64,000 nt of DNA, taken from positions 26,395,339 to 26,459,338 of the forward strand of contig CM049316.1 of the NCBI GenBank assembly GCA_026874595.1, given 5' to 3'. Source of the stretch: Sipunculus nudus (Eukaryota; Annelida; Sipuncula; Golfingiida; Sipunculidae). The notes beneath the pieces are model-generated. The model saw only the letters and a list, made by a program, of their open reading frames with translations. It was not told the DNA's origin and did not search any database. Shown here one piece after another: positions 49,751-61,257 of the stretch. The first letter of the stretch is position 1. Every line of letters starts with the position of its first letter. The translations under genes were made by a program, and so were the position numbers.

Positions 49751-50692
49751 ATGTCTTCACCAGTTAAAGTGTCAATTAAAAAATTTCACGGACTTTCTAG
49801 TGAGAATCCTCAACAATTTATTTGTGAATTCCAGTCATATGCTATGTTGCACAAGTTAGATGGACATGATGCCAGGAAAATTGCAGCTTTTCACCTTCAT
49901 ATGGCAGGCCCAGCCTTAGTGTGGTTTACATCCTTGCCAGAAGAATGTCGTGATACATGGGACCATTTGTGTAATGCATATAATGTCAAATATATTAATA
50001 TTAACGCTGAGAACAACCCAGCCCTCCTAGCTGAAGCTTTTGATAAACTAAAATTGATCCCAGGTCAGCCAATAGAGGAGTACCATGCTGATCTGGTCAG
50101 CAAAGCAATCAGACTGCAGAAACATCCCAGAGACATTCTCCTAAAATTTGTTGATGGTCTCCCAGAAAAATTAGCGTTCTTTGTCAGGGCCGGGAACAAT
50201 ACAGACCATAACGCTGCCCTGCAGTCCGCCAAGTTAGGAGAGGCCCATGGCTACAGACAACCTGTAACAACAAACAGTGCTTTGACTCAAATGTCAACTG
50301 GAAACACCAGTCATCCTGCACAGACATTTAACGTGGAAATAAAAACTCTGCAACAACAGGTAGCCGAGTTGACCAAGGCAGTAAACAGTATGTCATCAAG
50401 AAGACCAAGTGCACTCCCTCAAAGGCGCACCTCAGCAGGTCAACCAAGGTCAGGACCACCCCGCCACAATAATAATAACAACAGAGAACAGCGATACCAG
50501 CCCAGGCCCGGCCCAGTGTGCTACGCATGTCAGGGAATAGGACATGTCCAAAAATTCTGCAACAGGATTGCTGATGAACATCTCGCAGAACCTGACCAGC
50601 AATGTCAACTGTGTTCTCAGCTTGGACACCGAGCCAACAAGTGCCGGACCTTGACCCAGCATCCATCAGGTCAGCAAGGACAGGGAAACTAA
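49751..50692 (+). CDS. Gag-like capsid / nucleocapsid protein of the LTR element
   Basis: The first ATG at 49751 gives 313 residues; the frame is open further upstream to about 49652. The middle part has the retrotransposon Gag pattern, with GPALVWFTSLPEE and WDHLCNAYNVKY. A glutamine-rich spacer and a basic RRPSALPQRRTSAGQ region follow. Two CCHC zinc knuckles are complete: C-x2-C-x4-H-x4-C near residues 257-270 and 285-298. This fits assembly of particles and packaging of element RNA in the cytoplasm (family knowledge). The frame is uninterrupted, although the element lacks pol. Confidence 0.85.
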   Translation: MSSPVKVSIKKFHGLSSENPQQFICEFQSYAMLHKLDGHDARKIAAFHLHMAGPALVWFTSLPEECRDTWDHLCNAYNVKYININAENNPALLAEAFDKLKLIPGQPIEEYHADLVSKAIRLQKHPRDILLKFVDGLPEKLAFFVRAGNNTDHNAALQSAKLGEAHGYRQPVTTNSALTQMSTGNTSHPAQTFNVEIKTLQQQVAELTKAVNSMSSRRPSALPQRRTSAGQPRSGPPRHNNNNNREQRYQPRPGPVCYACQGIGHVQKFCNRIADEHLAEPDQQCQLCSQLGHRANKCRTLTQHPSGQQGQGN

Positions 50693-50696
50693 ACAA

Positions 50697-52103
50697 CCCC
50701 AGAAGAACAAGGGCACAATCTTTTGGGCAAAATGTAAGTAGTGTCCACTTGACTTTATATGATGGTACTAAAGGAACTGATTTTCCTAATGCTTCAAGTT
50801 ATGTTCAGATGTAACCTCAGATACAGTTAGTGATGATGAGGATAACTGTCATTTTAAATCTTTATCATATCTTCCAGTTAAATTTAGTACAAATCAAAGG
50901 TGAGCCCTCTCAAAAGGCCATTTGGATTAAGCTGTCAGGTTTGGATTAAAGAAGGAGAGTGTTTGTAAATCAAACTGCTATTCCGAAAATAGATACTATG
51001 TGAATATATATATTGTATGCTTAAATTCTATATGATATCATTTGTGTTGATTATAATATGTTTATTTTTATTTTAACTGTTAGAGCGCATGCTTTTGAGG
51101 TTGATAATGGCAGCCCAGATAAGTTTCTCTTTGAGAAACAAGGAACTATACGTAATGGTTAACTAGAAATTACCCAATGTAACATGACATTTCTGGGACT
51201 GTTAAGGAAACTGAATATTAGAATATTAGATTGCATGAATGAGGATTGGCCATCCGTTTTAAGTCTGTTGTATGTGATTGCTTTATGATCAGATAATCCT
51301 ATTCATTCCCAGTCATGATGTTATTTTGTATAGGTGTCATGGGTCACCGCTAGTATGTTCCTACAATTGCAAAACACTTTCATTGTGTGCATATATGGGT
51401 TATTGCCTAAAGTATCATTTTGGTTAAGACCAAGCGTCCTTTTAGTCATTGCGCATATATAGTGAGCCAGAGTATTCATAAACATCTGTATTTGTTATCA
51501 GAATGAAAATTTATGAATTGTTACTAATGTTTATTCACTGGATTATCATATGTTTCATACAATATGACACAGATTATATTAACTCGGTCTACAGATACGG
51601 TGTCATTCATTATGTAAATAAGATATATGTTAGATGACAATACTCGTTTATATAAACCTTGTGTTATGATATAATATACATGTACTTGCAATGATTGTAT
51701 CAGGAATGCTATGAAGCCTTCCATAGAATGAATTTTTCAGTTCATTTGAAATATGTATTTTATCTGTGTATGTTACATGTCTCATATGTGTCTGTAATCT
51801 CGGCATATATGAAACACATCATATGTTATTAACCTTCATTTAAGTGAGGTTTGACATGGTTTCTAACTAATGTTTTGAAATGTTCTCTTTGTTTGTAACA
51901 TTAAGTTCCTTTGCATTTGTTTATCTAGCTTGTATATTCTTAAAGTGATTACGGTAAAGGTCACATTTTGTTATTAACATTATTTTATGTAGTGCAATAT
52001 CAGAAATTGTAATATTTCTTCATCTTTCTTAATAATTTTAAATTTATAGTGAATTGGCCATACTGTAAAATTGTGTGGCCACAATTTTAAATAAGCGGCC
52101 CCA
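50697..52103 (+). other. Noncoding interior of the LTR element
   Basis: AT-rich, with stops in all frames and no pol-domain motif seen. It links gag to the 3' LTR. Confidence 0.7.
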
Positions 52104-52901
52104 TGTTATGATTATGGTGATTATTGGGCCAAATAACTATAAATTCTTGTTACTTCAGTTTAGCTTAGTATACAGGTTCATCCATACAAGCATGTAAACA
52201 GAATCCTTTACCCCCTGTAGCTCAGAATCCCTTTACTGGTCATCTTGTGTTGACAGGGGTCTCCTTTGAGTAATTGTTTGTGTTCAGCATTGTTTAACAT
52301 TGCTCCTCCACTGAGCAACTTGATCTTAAGGTTGTCAACTTGACTTATCAACCAGATTTGTCATTTTATATAAGACTTTATGTAAGTTCATTATGTTAAT
52401 ATATTTAGATGATAAGGAGGGTCAAGATTTTCCTTAGTTCTAAATGGACAGTATTTTTAATGCTTGTTTTAGGTCAGTTATATAATATTCAGTAGCTTAA
52501 ATCAAGTATCTGGTTGGTTAGTCAGGATTAGGAACATGTACTTAAGGGCTTTACAGGCCTCGGACAGACAGGCACTTTTGGGCACTTTTAGACATAGCAG
52601 GACTCTGTCCTGTTTCTATTTAAATTCATAAAGCCTCATTTTATTAGATTAGAAACTTTTTAAAGGAAGATCTTATGATCATTTTGGTAGTTAGAAATGT
52701 CAACCCTCAACATTTTGGATATATATTTTAATTTGGGAACTAAGAAGAAAATAAACTTTATTATTACCATATGGATGGACTTTTTTATCATGATTTATCA
52801 TGATCGGTGAGAAAATGTGAACAAGAATACATTGACGTATATAAATAAAATCTACATGGAGCTAATTCCCCCGTTTCTCTGGATGCCCAAGAAACGTAAC
52901 A
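52104..52901 (+). repeat. 3' LTR
   Basis: Near-identical to the 5' LTR; differences include a 2-base deletion near 52183 and several substitutions close to the end. Confidence 0.85.
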
Positions 52902-54720
52902 CTATATCCTCCGGGTTATGGTGCTTGTAAGTACCAACATAATAATAAAATTGATACAAAACCTCCAGTATCTTTAAAATTAATGAATGGATTGCTCCGA
53001 CTCTTGCCGTGAATATTGACCTTGTCTAGGATTGTCAGTGCTCGCAAACTGGTGGCGCCATCTGTATTTTTTCTTTTTTTAAATAATATTTTTCTGTTTT
53101 TGAAACTATCAAAATTACAGCAATTATGTCAGTTTCTCAGCTGTGGTTTCATCTGGTGTGTTTAGTGATAATGACTGGTTTCTTAATTTCATCAAGACTG
53201 GTGGCGATACATGTATTTTTTAAATAATTATTGTCCTTTATTTTGAGACTGCCAAATTATAGTGACACTTTGAGATTTGCAACTGTGGTTTAAACTAATT
53301 TTCTTAAACCTTGTGTGCTTATAGGGCCCCGCTTGAATAAGCGGATACTCTATTCTAATCACTCTGTCTGTCCGTCTGTTCGTCTTTCTGTTTGTCTGTC
53401 AAATTTGTTTCCTGTTAATAAGTCCATTTTGGATTGAACTATCGAATTCAATCTCGACTTATATATTGCTCAGCCCTCAAATAAGAATTCATTGATTTTG
53501 GGGTCACGAGGTCAAAGGTCAAGGTCACAGGACCCACTTACTAGAAAGATCGCGGATGTATTTTAAGCCAAACTTTTTATCCCAAATCTTAAATCTAGCA
53601 CATAAAGCTGACCTGCAAAAAGGAGAAGAACTTAATTTATTTTGGGGTCATAAGGTCAAAGGTCAAGATCCATCTGTCCACATATTTGTTTCTGGAAGAT
53701 AACTTCAGTTTGGATTGATACTGACATATTGGCCACCAATACACTAAGGGCCCTTTTTATTTTGGGGTTATGAGGTCAAAAGTCCCGGTCACATGACCGA
53801 CAGATGATAGTTCCAGTTTTAGATTGGCTAAAAATTTGATCACAGGACCCATAATTTGAAAAACCTCAAAAACATATCCTTTTAGACAAATTCAGCTGAG
53901 CGTCGAGACCCATGGGCCCTATTTTTAAACCAAAAATAGATCAACAGATTGGCGCCAGATGAATTTGATTGTCGTTTGCGCCACCAGTCTTATACACATT
54001 GATAGCCCATTTTAATTCTAGGGCAGATACATCAAACTACTCCTGAGAAAAGGGCATCAATGTTTTCTATGCAAACTGAATAATAGCTGGCACCACCTGT
54101 CTGGTTTACGACAAAGCTGCTAAGCGGATAAATATGCAAAATTTATTGTTGATATCCATGATCCATCCACTCCTGATATATATTCAATTCTCACCAGTAT
54201 CCTGGATGAAACAGATTTTTGCCGGCGCCATCAAGCTTGTATATAAGATGAAGATATCTATGAACTATTGACATTCAAAATTTCAGGCCGATATGACTAG
54301 CCACTCCTTTGAAAAGGGTATCAATGTATTGTACGTAAAAATGGAAGGTAGGTGGCGCTACCTGTCTGGTCTACGAGAAAACTATCCAAGAGGGATAGGC
54401 ATGCAAATCTCCTGAGATATAAGTGATTTTCACAGACAATGAACGCACGGATGACACGTAGAAACGACTGCAGGTAAGGCACAGGTGGGAAAAGCTAGAT
54501 GGACACGACGCAAAAACGATTGTAGGTGGCGCCACGAGTCTTGAGTACGAGATGGAGGTATCCCAGACCAATAAACACGCACGATTTCATTCCAATACAT
54601 TGAAGCACTTCTGCGATATGGCCTTTAATCACTATGATTCACAGGTTGACACTGCGCGTAAAATTAGTGCAGGTGGCGCTACTAATCTTTGGCAGGCCCA
54701 TGAGACGAAATGATAATGCC
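52902..54720 (+). repeat. Tandem-repeat field continuing right of the LTR element
   Basis: 52902-53080 completes the unit cut by the LTR element. From 53460 to 53850 there are several units with GGTCAAAGGTCAAGGTCAC. From 53940 to 54700 six or so units of 120-150 bases carry GGCGCCACCTGTCTGG or a variant (near 53984, 54104, 54224, 54355, 54533 and 54672), with ATTTCAGGCCGATAxxxC between them. Confidence 0.7.
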
Positions 54721-56948
54721 GGGTTTAAGGAAGCTCGGCCCATGGGTCTCTGAGGAGTTCTTCGTAAAAGAACATAGTATCCCGCGAACAAAATAACAAT
54801 AACATAATATTTGCAGAAAATAAACCTATCCCTTCCATCTGTCATTATGGCTTACCTAACAATAGGGGAAGAACCGTATTGATGTTGAGTTCAAAAGGTC
54901 AGAGGTCAAGGTCACAGTACTAAATGGTTCCAAATGCTTTTGAACATATTTCAAGCTAAGCTTTTTATCTTAAACCTCCAGTCTTTCACATAGGCCCCAT
55001 CTATGCATCACTCAATTTGATTCAAGCCTCATATTTATGGGTAATTTTGCTTAAAGAAAATAAATGATTGATTTTAGGGTCAGGAGGTAAAAGGTTGCAG
55101 GCCACAGCTATTCACACATTGGTTGCCAAGTGATCAAAAATTACAATTTTAAACGGTTAGTAGTTTAAGTGGTTAGTAGTTACCTATCACTCTAGAAAGA
55201 ATCCAACTGATAAGTGGGCAAAAGGCAAAGGTCATAGGTCAGGGATGTTCACAATAAAAACTTATACTGTAGACCATCTCTATTTTTTATGTATATACCA
55301 AAGCATTCCAACTGGTGCATCTCACTGTGTTGCCGTAATATTGAGCGACACTTGTGATATATGACTCCCTTTGTATCGAGCCCTTTGAAAGATAAGAACA
55401 TCATTAGTGCATAGCAAAAACACTCTGTTGCCCAAGTTAAGCGTTAAGACGTAGAGTATGGTATTAAGGTTTAGCTACTGATTTATAAGATGATGGGAAC
55501 ATTTTGCAGTTTAATTTATGGAATCATAGCAATAAACTTAGCTTCCTAGATATCTAAATATTTTATACAAATCATCCGATTTACCATGCAGCAAGTGTTT
55601 GTTCTGTTAATTTGAAGGTCTGTACCTGGATTAAGGATGGCTTTATTTGTTTTACAAGACTTACAGTGATGCTTCTTGCAATTTTTTCCTTTCAGGTTTT
55701 GCAGTTTACCTACCCTGCTGACACCATTATAAAAGCAAGGTGATAATTAAAATAAATATTGGTCTTACATTTGTACATTTTATTTCGAAAAATCTTATAT
55801 GAGGGCTCTCAAACCTGATCTTGCTTTGAAATGTCTTTTCTTTGAAAAATTGCCAAAAGTTTGGTCTCTTATTGGAGTATGTGTGATATAAAATGTCAGA
55901 CTTGTCAGAAATCCATTATGTCTGTTAGGCAGCCACCGTAGAATTCCTTTGTCAGTGCAGTTTCTGTAATTTGTTTGAAAGTTTGGTCCCTTATAGAGGA
56001 TGTTTGTTGTCGTATTTCAGACCTATAAGAAAATCCAATATTGCCACCAGATAGCCATCTTTAAATTTCTTTTGAACATATTATCTCAAGAACTGTTAAA
56101 GTGAATGCAGGGGGGACATATATTGTAATCTTTTGTAATCTTGCAAAGGATTTGGTCAAAGAGTTCTTAAAAAATATGACCATCATTTATGAAAGTTCAG
56201 TACAGTTCGTTTGTATTGAATAAAAACTCATTTAGAAGCACCCGTTTCTCAATAATTCTTGTATGGATTTTCTTAATTTTTTGCTCTATATGTGATCTTT
56301 CATTTGGCCTGTGTGGTGTTCTTTTTGAGACTGACGGGTATCTATTAAGCTATGGGATCAGTTCCTGTCAGCACAACAACTATACATTTTGCTTCAGACC
56401 ATCAAGTCACCGTGTCATAACCAGACATATGTGATATATATTTCTGTAATCACAGAAAGTTTCAACCAAATTGGCAAACAGGTTCTTAAAAATTTGACTG
56501 TAAGTTGTGAATCTCAGCCTATGATGTCGCAGGTCATGCTTTGCAGCTGAGCGTCATGACCCATGGGTCACTTGTTTTTTTTTTCATAACGGCTTATTAC
56601 AATCTTCATTAATCTGGATCTTTCTTTCGTCCAGTATATATCACTCCCTCTTGCATCACTATAGGGACCCACCCCTCCCCCCCCCCCCCCGTTCTTCAGA
56701 AATAGAGGATATGTATATATTCCATTACGTTTTTTGAGCATTGATGTACATGCAGCGAATGCTCCAAATACACATATGGATTCTATTTGCCCCCACGTCG
56801 CCTTCCTCCCGTCACCTAAAGGTCAGGTCGTATCCTCTCATTCAAAGTCAGGTCACTTCCTCTCCCTCAAGGCTGATGGGGTTGGGTTGCAATAGTCTCT
56901 GCGTACCAGGCTTTCCATATGCCTTTCTACCCCTGCATAATATGCGCA

Positions 56949-57007
56949 TACACACACACACACACACACTACATTTATATATATATATATTTATATATAC
57001 TACATGT

Positions 57008-57071
<64 letters not shown>
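56949..57071. repeat. (AC)n and (TA)n microsatellites
   Basis: A short AC array is followed by an interrupted TA array. Confidence 0.9.
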
Positions 57072-57074
<3 letters not shown>

Positions 57075-57250
57075 CTCTAGATTGGCCCTCTTACAGGTTC
57101 CGTGTAAACAAAAAAATCCAGTAATGCCAGGATTCAAATTGGGATCGCTGTTTTGTTGAACGCACAAATGATATCAGGTATTCCGAGTTATTGATAACTC
57201 ACATTCAAATGTTTGTATACGCTTTTGTATACGAAATATAAATAATGACG

Positions 57251-57256
<6 letters not shown>

Positions 57257-57291
<35 letters not shown>
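57257..57291. repeat. (TA)n array 40 bases before the innexin B acceptor
   Basis: TA array close to the branch-point region of the acceptor at 57330; length variation here could affect splicing (inference). Confidence 0.85.
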
Positions 57292-57293
<2 letters not shown>

Positions 57294-57337
57294 TAATATA
57301 TATTTAATATTTATTTCTTTACGTCCTCAGATTCACC

Positions 57338-59962
57338 ATGTTCGGATCCAGGCCGATTATTGCTCATCCAACTGACGTTTTCATCCGCAACGTGGCGCTA
57401 GTGGGTCTATTATTTTTGTCTGTCCTGTATCTCTGGGATGCGAACCAAACAAAGAACGACGGTTGGTACTGATTGCTGATCTTTAATGATACAATGTTCA
57501 CTTAAGTATCAAAAGTATTACTCTTATGAATTTGGTGGTCGAATTTTGCTCTCTCTGCGTTTCCGCTCTAGCGAACTCTTATGTCTTTGGAACTGGAATG
57601 CAGAGGGTGCAAAATTCAATCTATACATAGGTATATGCTTGCTGACCTAATGTATTTCTATATACATAGCGCCGCTTGTCTAAATAATAGTGGTGTGCCA
57701 ATTAATTGAATATATAAATGATTGGACGATTTATTTCATAGTCTATTTAATTGATTGCATTTTGCATAATCGACCACAAACTGATATTCATGCACCTGCG
57801 TAATATCCAGCTTAATGTATTCTAATCCTTTCCGAGATATAAGAAAGACAACATTATAACTGCACCTTGTGCAGCCAACAAGTGACAGCAACTCGGCCGG
57901 TACATTAACCTTTCAGCATAATGTACAAACTGATTATACTCATTAAATATTTAAGGTTTAATTCTACACATCAGATATCAGAGGTAGTATAGATGGTGAA
58001 TCTATAAAATAATGGATCAATAATCTCTTATTGGCCGCATTTCATCGAACATGATTTTACAACTAATTCTTCCCACTCAGAAATATATAGTCTGAGCCTA
58101 CATAAACCTCCGCCAGAATCTGAGTCCAAATATAAGGTGTTCTAAACAGATCAGCAAAGATTGCCCCTAATGACTGAAAATGATAATGCCACTTGGCTTG
58201 GATAAAGAAAGTGCCCTATCTCACAATGATAAAAATAAGACTTAAAATATAATTGAATTAAAAGGATGTTTGGGTGATTCAGATTACTTCGACAATTTAA
58301 TGAATTGTTCAGTGGGAATTACTTTAACTCTCCACAAAAGTTCAGCTAAATCAGGGACCAGGAAATCGGGTAACCAACCAACCAACCAACCAAATGAGGA
58401 CAAAACATAATACGTCGCCTCCTTCAGGAGGTATGATCACAGTTTTCGTCTGGGCAGGGTAGATTTTGATACATGGTGTTTAAATATTATTATCGAATTT
58501 ATCTATTATCTGCTAACTATGTATATGGGAAAATATTTTCTGAGTTAGCATACCAGGCGTTTTAGTTTGCAGGCATTATATAAGGATTAGCCCAACAAAT
58601 GTCATATATGTTCAAGCAACGTTTGGAGAAAATTAACTCCTCCAGTTGTAAAAACGATAACTCTTATTTTAACTTTTACATTGTACTTTTTTTCCATCGA
58701 TACATTTACAGATTTTTTTATCATCCACTCGAACCAAAATACTTTACATCATTTTCCGTAGAAAATTTATCCCCCCCCCCCAAAAAAAAAAATCACAGAG
58801 TTCAAATGCTTTGTAAAGTTATGAATATTTGTAAATTAAATTTATTCCAAACTCAAATTTTATATTTTTTCTCAACATAATTATAGTAATAAAATACGTT
58901 GTTTTTTTAAATAAAATAAAGTTTTTATATTACATATTCAAACACATTTTCTGGCAATAAACAATAATTTTTTCATAGTCTCATGCAAAAATGAAACTTT
59001 TCTAAGTAATTTGGAATATTTACATAAAGAAATACTGCTGGAGATTTCCTTTTTATCGGGTTTGATATATATTTTCAGATGGGGAAGTGTCCTGTTGGGC
59101 TCCCGCGTACTTTACAGATATCCACAGTGAATTCAGCAACCGGATGTGTAAAGAAACTGATCAAACTTACTCGATAGATCCAGTCCCAAACGCTACCATC
59201 AAGAAAATAACAGTGTTTCCATCTGCGCCTGAAAGAAAGCACTGGACTCATGGAATTATAGAAAAGATGGGCAAAAACAATTTAGTCAAGTGTTTGGTTG
59301 CTGAAGCAGCCGTTGTTGTCGTGGCCTTTACCTTGCTACGCAACATAGCCGGTCGCGCATGCTCACAAGCACGCATCCTCATCTCCGCTTCCGGTGGTTC
59401 ATCTCTTCAACGCCAGATGGCAGCACGACTCCGGATTTCCTACTTTACCATTGCAAGTTACATCACAGTTGAGCTCCTTTATTTCATTGCAATGGTGGTG
59501 ATGGTTGCACAGGTCAGAAAGTTATTTCCAACAGCCTGGAACCTTGAGACACCAGTCCGTGGAAAGGCACATGTATTTCTGTGTGATTTTGAAGTTAGAC
59601 AAATGGGGAACAGGCATCGCCATACACTGCAGTGTGTGGGCGTTCCTCCCGAACAGGATGTTCCTAGCGGCGTTCCCTTGCTCGTCACGTACGCTGATTG
59701 CGTCTTGTGTGGGATATTGGCGCTGCTTGTAGCTCTGCACACGGCACAGTTGGCTCTACTCAGCCCCTCATCAGCCGACGTAATAGAGAGCTCTGGTCTA
59801 GATGGCGCCACCACTCTTGGGGATCGTCTCCGGTTTGGATTCTCCGACATGAATTTGGCAGCCAGCCTTCTGCCCACCCTGGATGTGCTTCAGATAGTCG
59901 TGGTGCAAGGAAAGAACACTGGCGATGATTCCGGTCTCAGCATGACTAAACTGGATGACTAA
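57338..59962 (+). CDS. Innexin-like gap junction / hemichannel protein, paralog B
   Basis: Coding exons 57338-57461 and 59079-59962 (TAA) join in phase 1 (G/AT) to give 335 residues. The donor is the weak GTTGGT; the next GT (GTACTG, 57465) would create a stop at the junction, which supports this choice. A GTCCTCAG acceptor ends 7 bases before the ATG. Extracellular loop 1: CWAPAYFT with C47 and C65 (C-x17-C). Loop 2: CDFEVRQMGNRHRHTLQC with C210 and C227 (C-x16-C), very close to canonical innexins. Membrane segments lie near 20-38, 110-130, 163-185 and 243-269. Blocks GRACSQA, AARLR and ALLVALHTAQ are shared with paralog A. It likely forms invertebrate junctional or hemichannels at the plasma membrane. 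The intron carries a dispersed repeat copy at 58090-58350. Confidence 0.87.
58090..58350 (+). repeat. Third partial copy of the 36640-38400 repeat family
   Basis: CCTCCGCCAGAATCTGAG, then GATTCAGATTACTTC and CTCCACAAAAGTTCAGC, match 38106, 38319 and 38374 in the same order. It lies inside the innexin B intron. Confidence 0.55.
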
Positions 59963-60000
59963 ACTTTAAAAGAAATAGCCCTGACAGAGAATTGTGACAA

Positions 60001-60006
60001 AATAAA
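60001..60006 (+). terminator. Polyadenylation signal of innexin B
   Basis: AATAAA begins 39 bases after the stop codon, on the coding strand. Confidence 0.5.
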
Positions 60007-60430
60007 AGTCAATTTAATGTGTATTTGCTACACTCAGGTTGCTGAATACCTTGTTATCTTTATGGTGTGTTTCATTAAGTAAAACCATCTTATTATTTTC
60101 TAAGAGTGCCGAAACAAAGGTGGTGACACACGCGCGCACGCGGGTGACGCAATAACATGCACCCACAGCGACCTGTTGAATGCTTTAATGTGAAGGTAAG
60201 AATAAATTGATTCATCAAAATTATCTGCAGAAATATATTGTACACAAATCTACATTTAATGCATGTCATAAACTTTCTAATACAATTTAGAGTACAAAAG
60301 AGAAAATACAACCTGTTTTCATGTTAATCTGTCGAAGTATTTTGAATGTGTCATTCTCCTGTCACAGTTATAGCGGGAGCTGTGTATTTTTGAACGTTGG
60401 TCTATGAAAGCGGAGTCTTTGACGGCTGTA

Positions 60431-60456
60431 CTTGGAAGCAGACATGTGCTTCCAAG
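60431..60456. repeat. Perfect 10-base hairpin
   Basis: CTTGGAAGCA and TGCTTCCAAG are separated by GACATG, inside the larger inverted-repeat loop. Confidence 0.85.
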
Positions 60457-60566
60457 GTTAGTATTCAAGATAAGTCATGGTAAGCCCGCAGTCTTTGTCA
60501 GGTTATTTTTTTAATTTTATTCACCCTGAATCTCTGTCAGGGCTATTTCTTTTAAAGTTTAGTCAT

Positions 60567-61122
60567 ATAGATTTGTATAACTGAATTAATAATTACTGGA
60601 TATGTAAAGACTAGTAACGGAGTGAAAAGTTTATACTTTAGTTAATATCCCCGCTAAGATGATTATGTAACGCTCGCGTTTCTTTGTGTGTTGGTTTGTC
60701 TGTCAACAAAAGTAAATTAAAATTACTGAACCGACTTCCAAAAAACTTAGTAGACATATTGATTATGGTGAAATGAAGTCTCAATTATATTATGTTGGTG
60801 TTCTTATGTTATTTTTCTTAGGTAGACCCGTTTAAATTCTTACACGAGTTGGGATATCACGACGATAGGAAAACGCTATATTGGATAATATTATTGCGGT
60901 TTTAACTACTATTATTTGTTTAAAATATAACTTTTACTTGTCATGTTTCGCCGAAATCCGTTTATAGAGTCATGTAGGATTCGCTTGTAGTCGCTAGTGG
61001 GTGTCACAGTTAATTAATATAATCTGTAATCAACTTTATTGTAATAATGTGTTTGCGGTTGTGCAAGAATGATTTGAAAAATTGCATTAAGTCGATTTGG
61101 CTTTCCTTGTTAAATATATTTG

Positions 61123-61189
<67 letters not shown>

Positions 61190-61227
61190 CATTGATAAAA
61201 TAAACATCTCGAGTCCTTGCAAAATTT
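60567..61227. other. Intergenic between innexin B and the LINE
   Basis: No gene seen. A (TA)n array lies at 61126-61190, directly before the LINE homology starts. Confidence 0.6.
61126..61190. repeat. (TA)n microsatellite before the LINE
   Basis: Interrupted TA array directly upstream of LINE homology. Confidence 0.9.
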
Positions 61228-61257
61228 TTGACCATTCAGTCTAAACACTTCATTTGT

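Larger units (their letters stand above)
48739..52901 (+). mobile_element. LTR retrotransposon encoding only Gag
   Basis: Two direct terminal repeats, 48739-49538 (800 bases) and 52104-52901 (798 bases), begin TGTTATGATT and end GTAACA. They differ at about 15 places by eye, so insertion is fairly recent. A primer-binding-like TGGTGGAGAAACC follows the first LTR directly. The 2565-base interior has one gene, gag (ATG 49751), and no protease, reverse transcriptase, RNase H or integrase motif. A clear target-site duplication was not seen (left flank AATAT, right flank CTATA), and the polypurine tract is weak. It would depend on proteins of another element. Confidence 0.85.
54721..57330. other. 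Region upstream of innexin B, old repeats, no gene recognised
   Basis: Further AGGTCA-bearing units at 54890-55250. Diverged repeats of the form TTTGGTCTCTTAT and GGATGTTTG with CAGACCTxTxAGAAATCC lie at 55860-56060. A C14-type run is at 56677-56690. (AC)n and (TA)n arrays lie at 56949-57071 and 57257-57291. No exon of a recognised gene. Confidence 0.5.
59955..60566. repeat. 36-base perfect inverted repeat over the innexin B stop codon
   Basis: 59955-59990 and 60531-60566 are exact reverse complements, 540 bases apart. The left arm covers the last two sense codons, the TAA and the start of the 3' untranslated region. Confidence 0.9.

Noticed and set aside
50328-50696. 122-codon minus-strand frame opposite gag
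   Set aside because: Antisense to the zinc-knuckle region; no domain and no splice or promoter support.
59479-59877. 132-codon minus-strand frame opposite innexin B
   Set aside because: Mirror of a coding exon with innexin marks on the plus strand.
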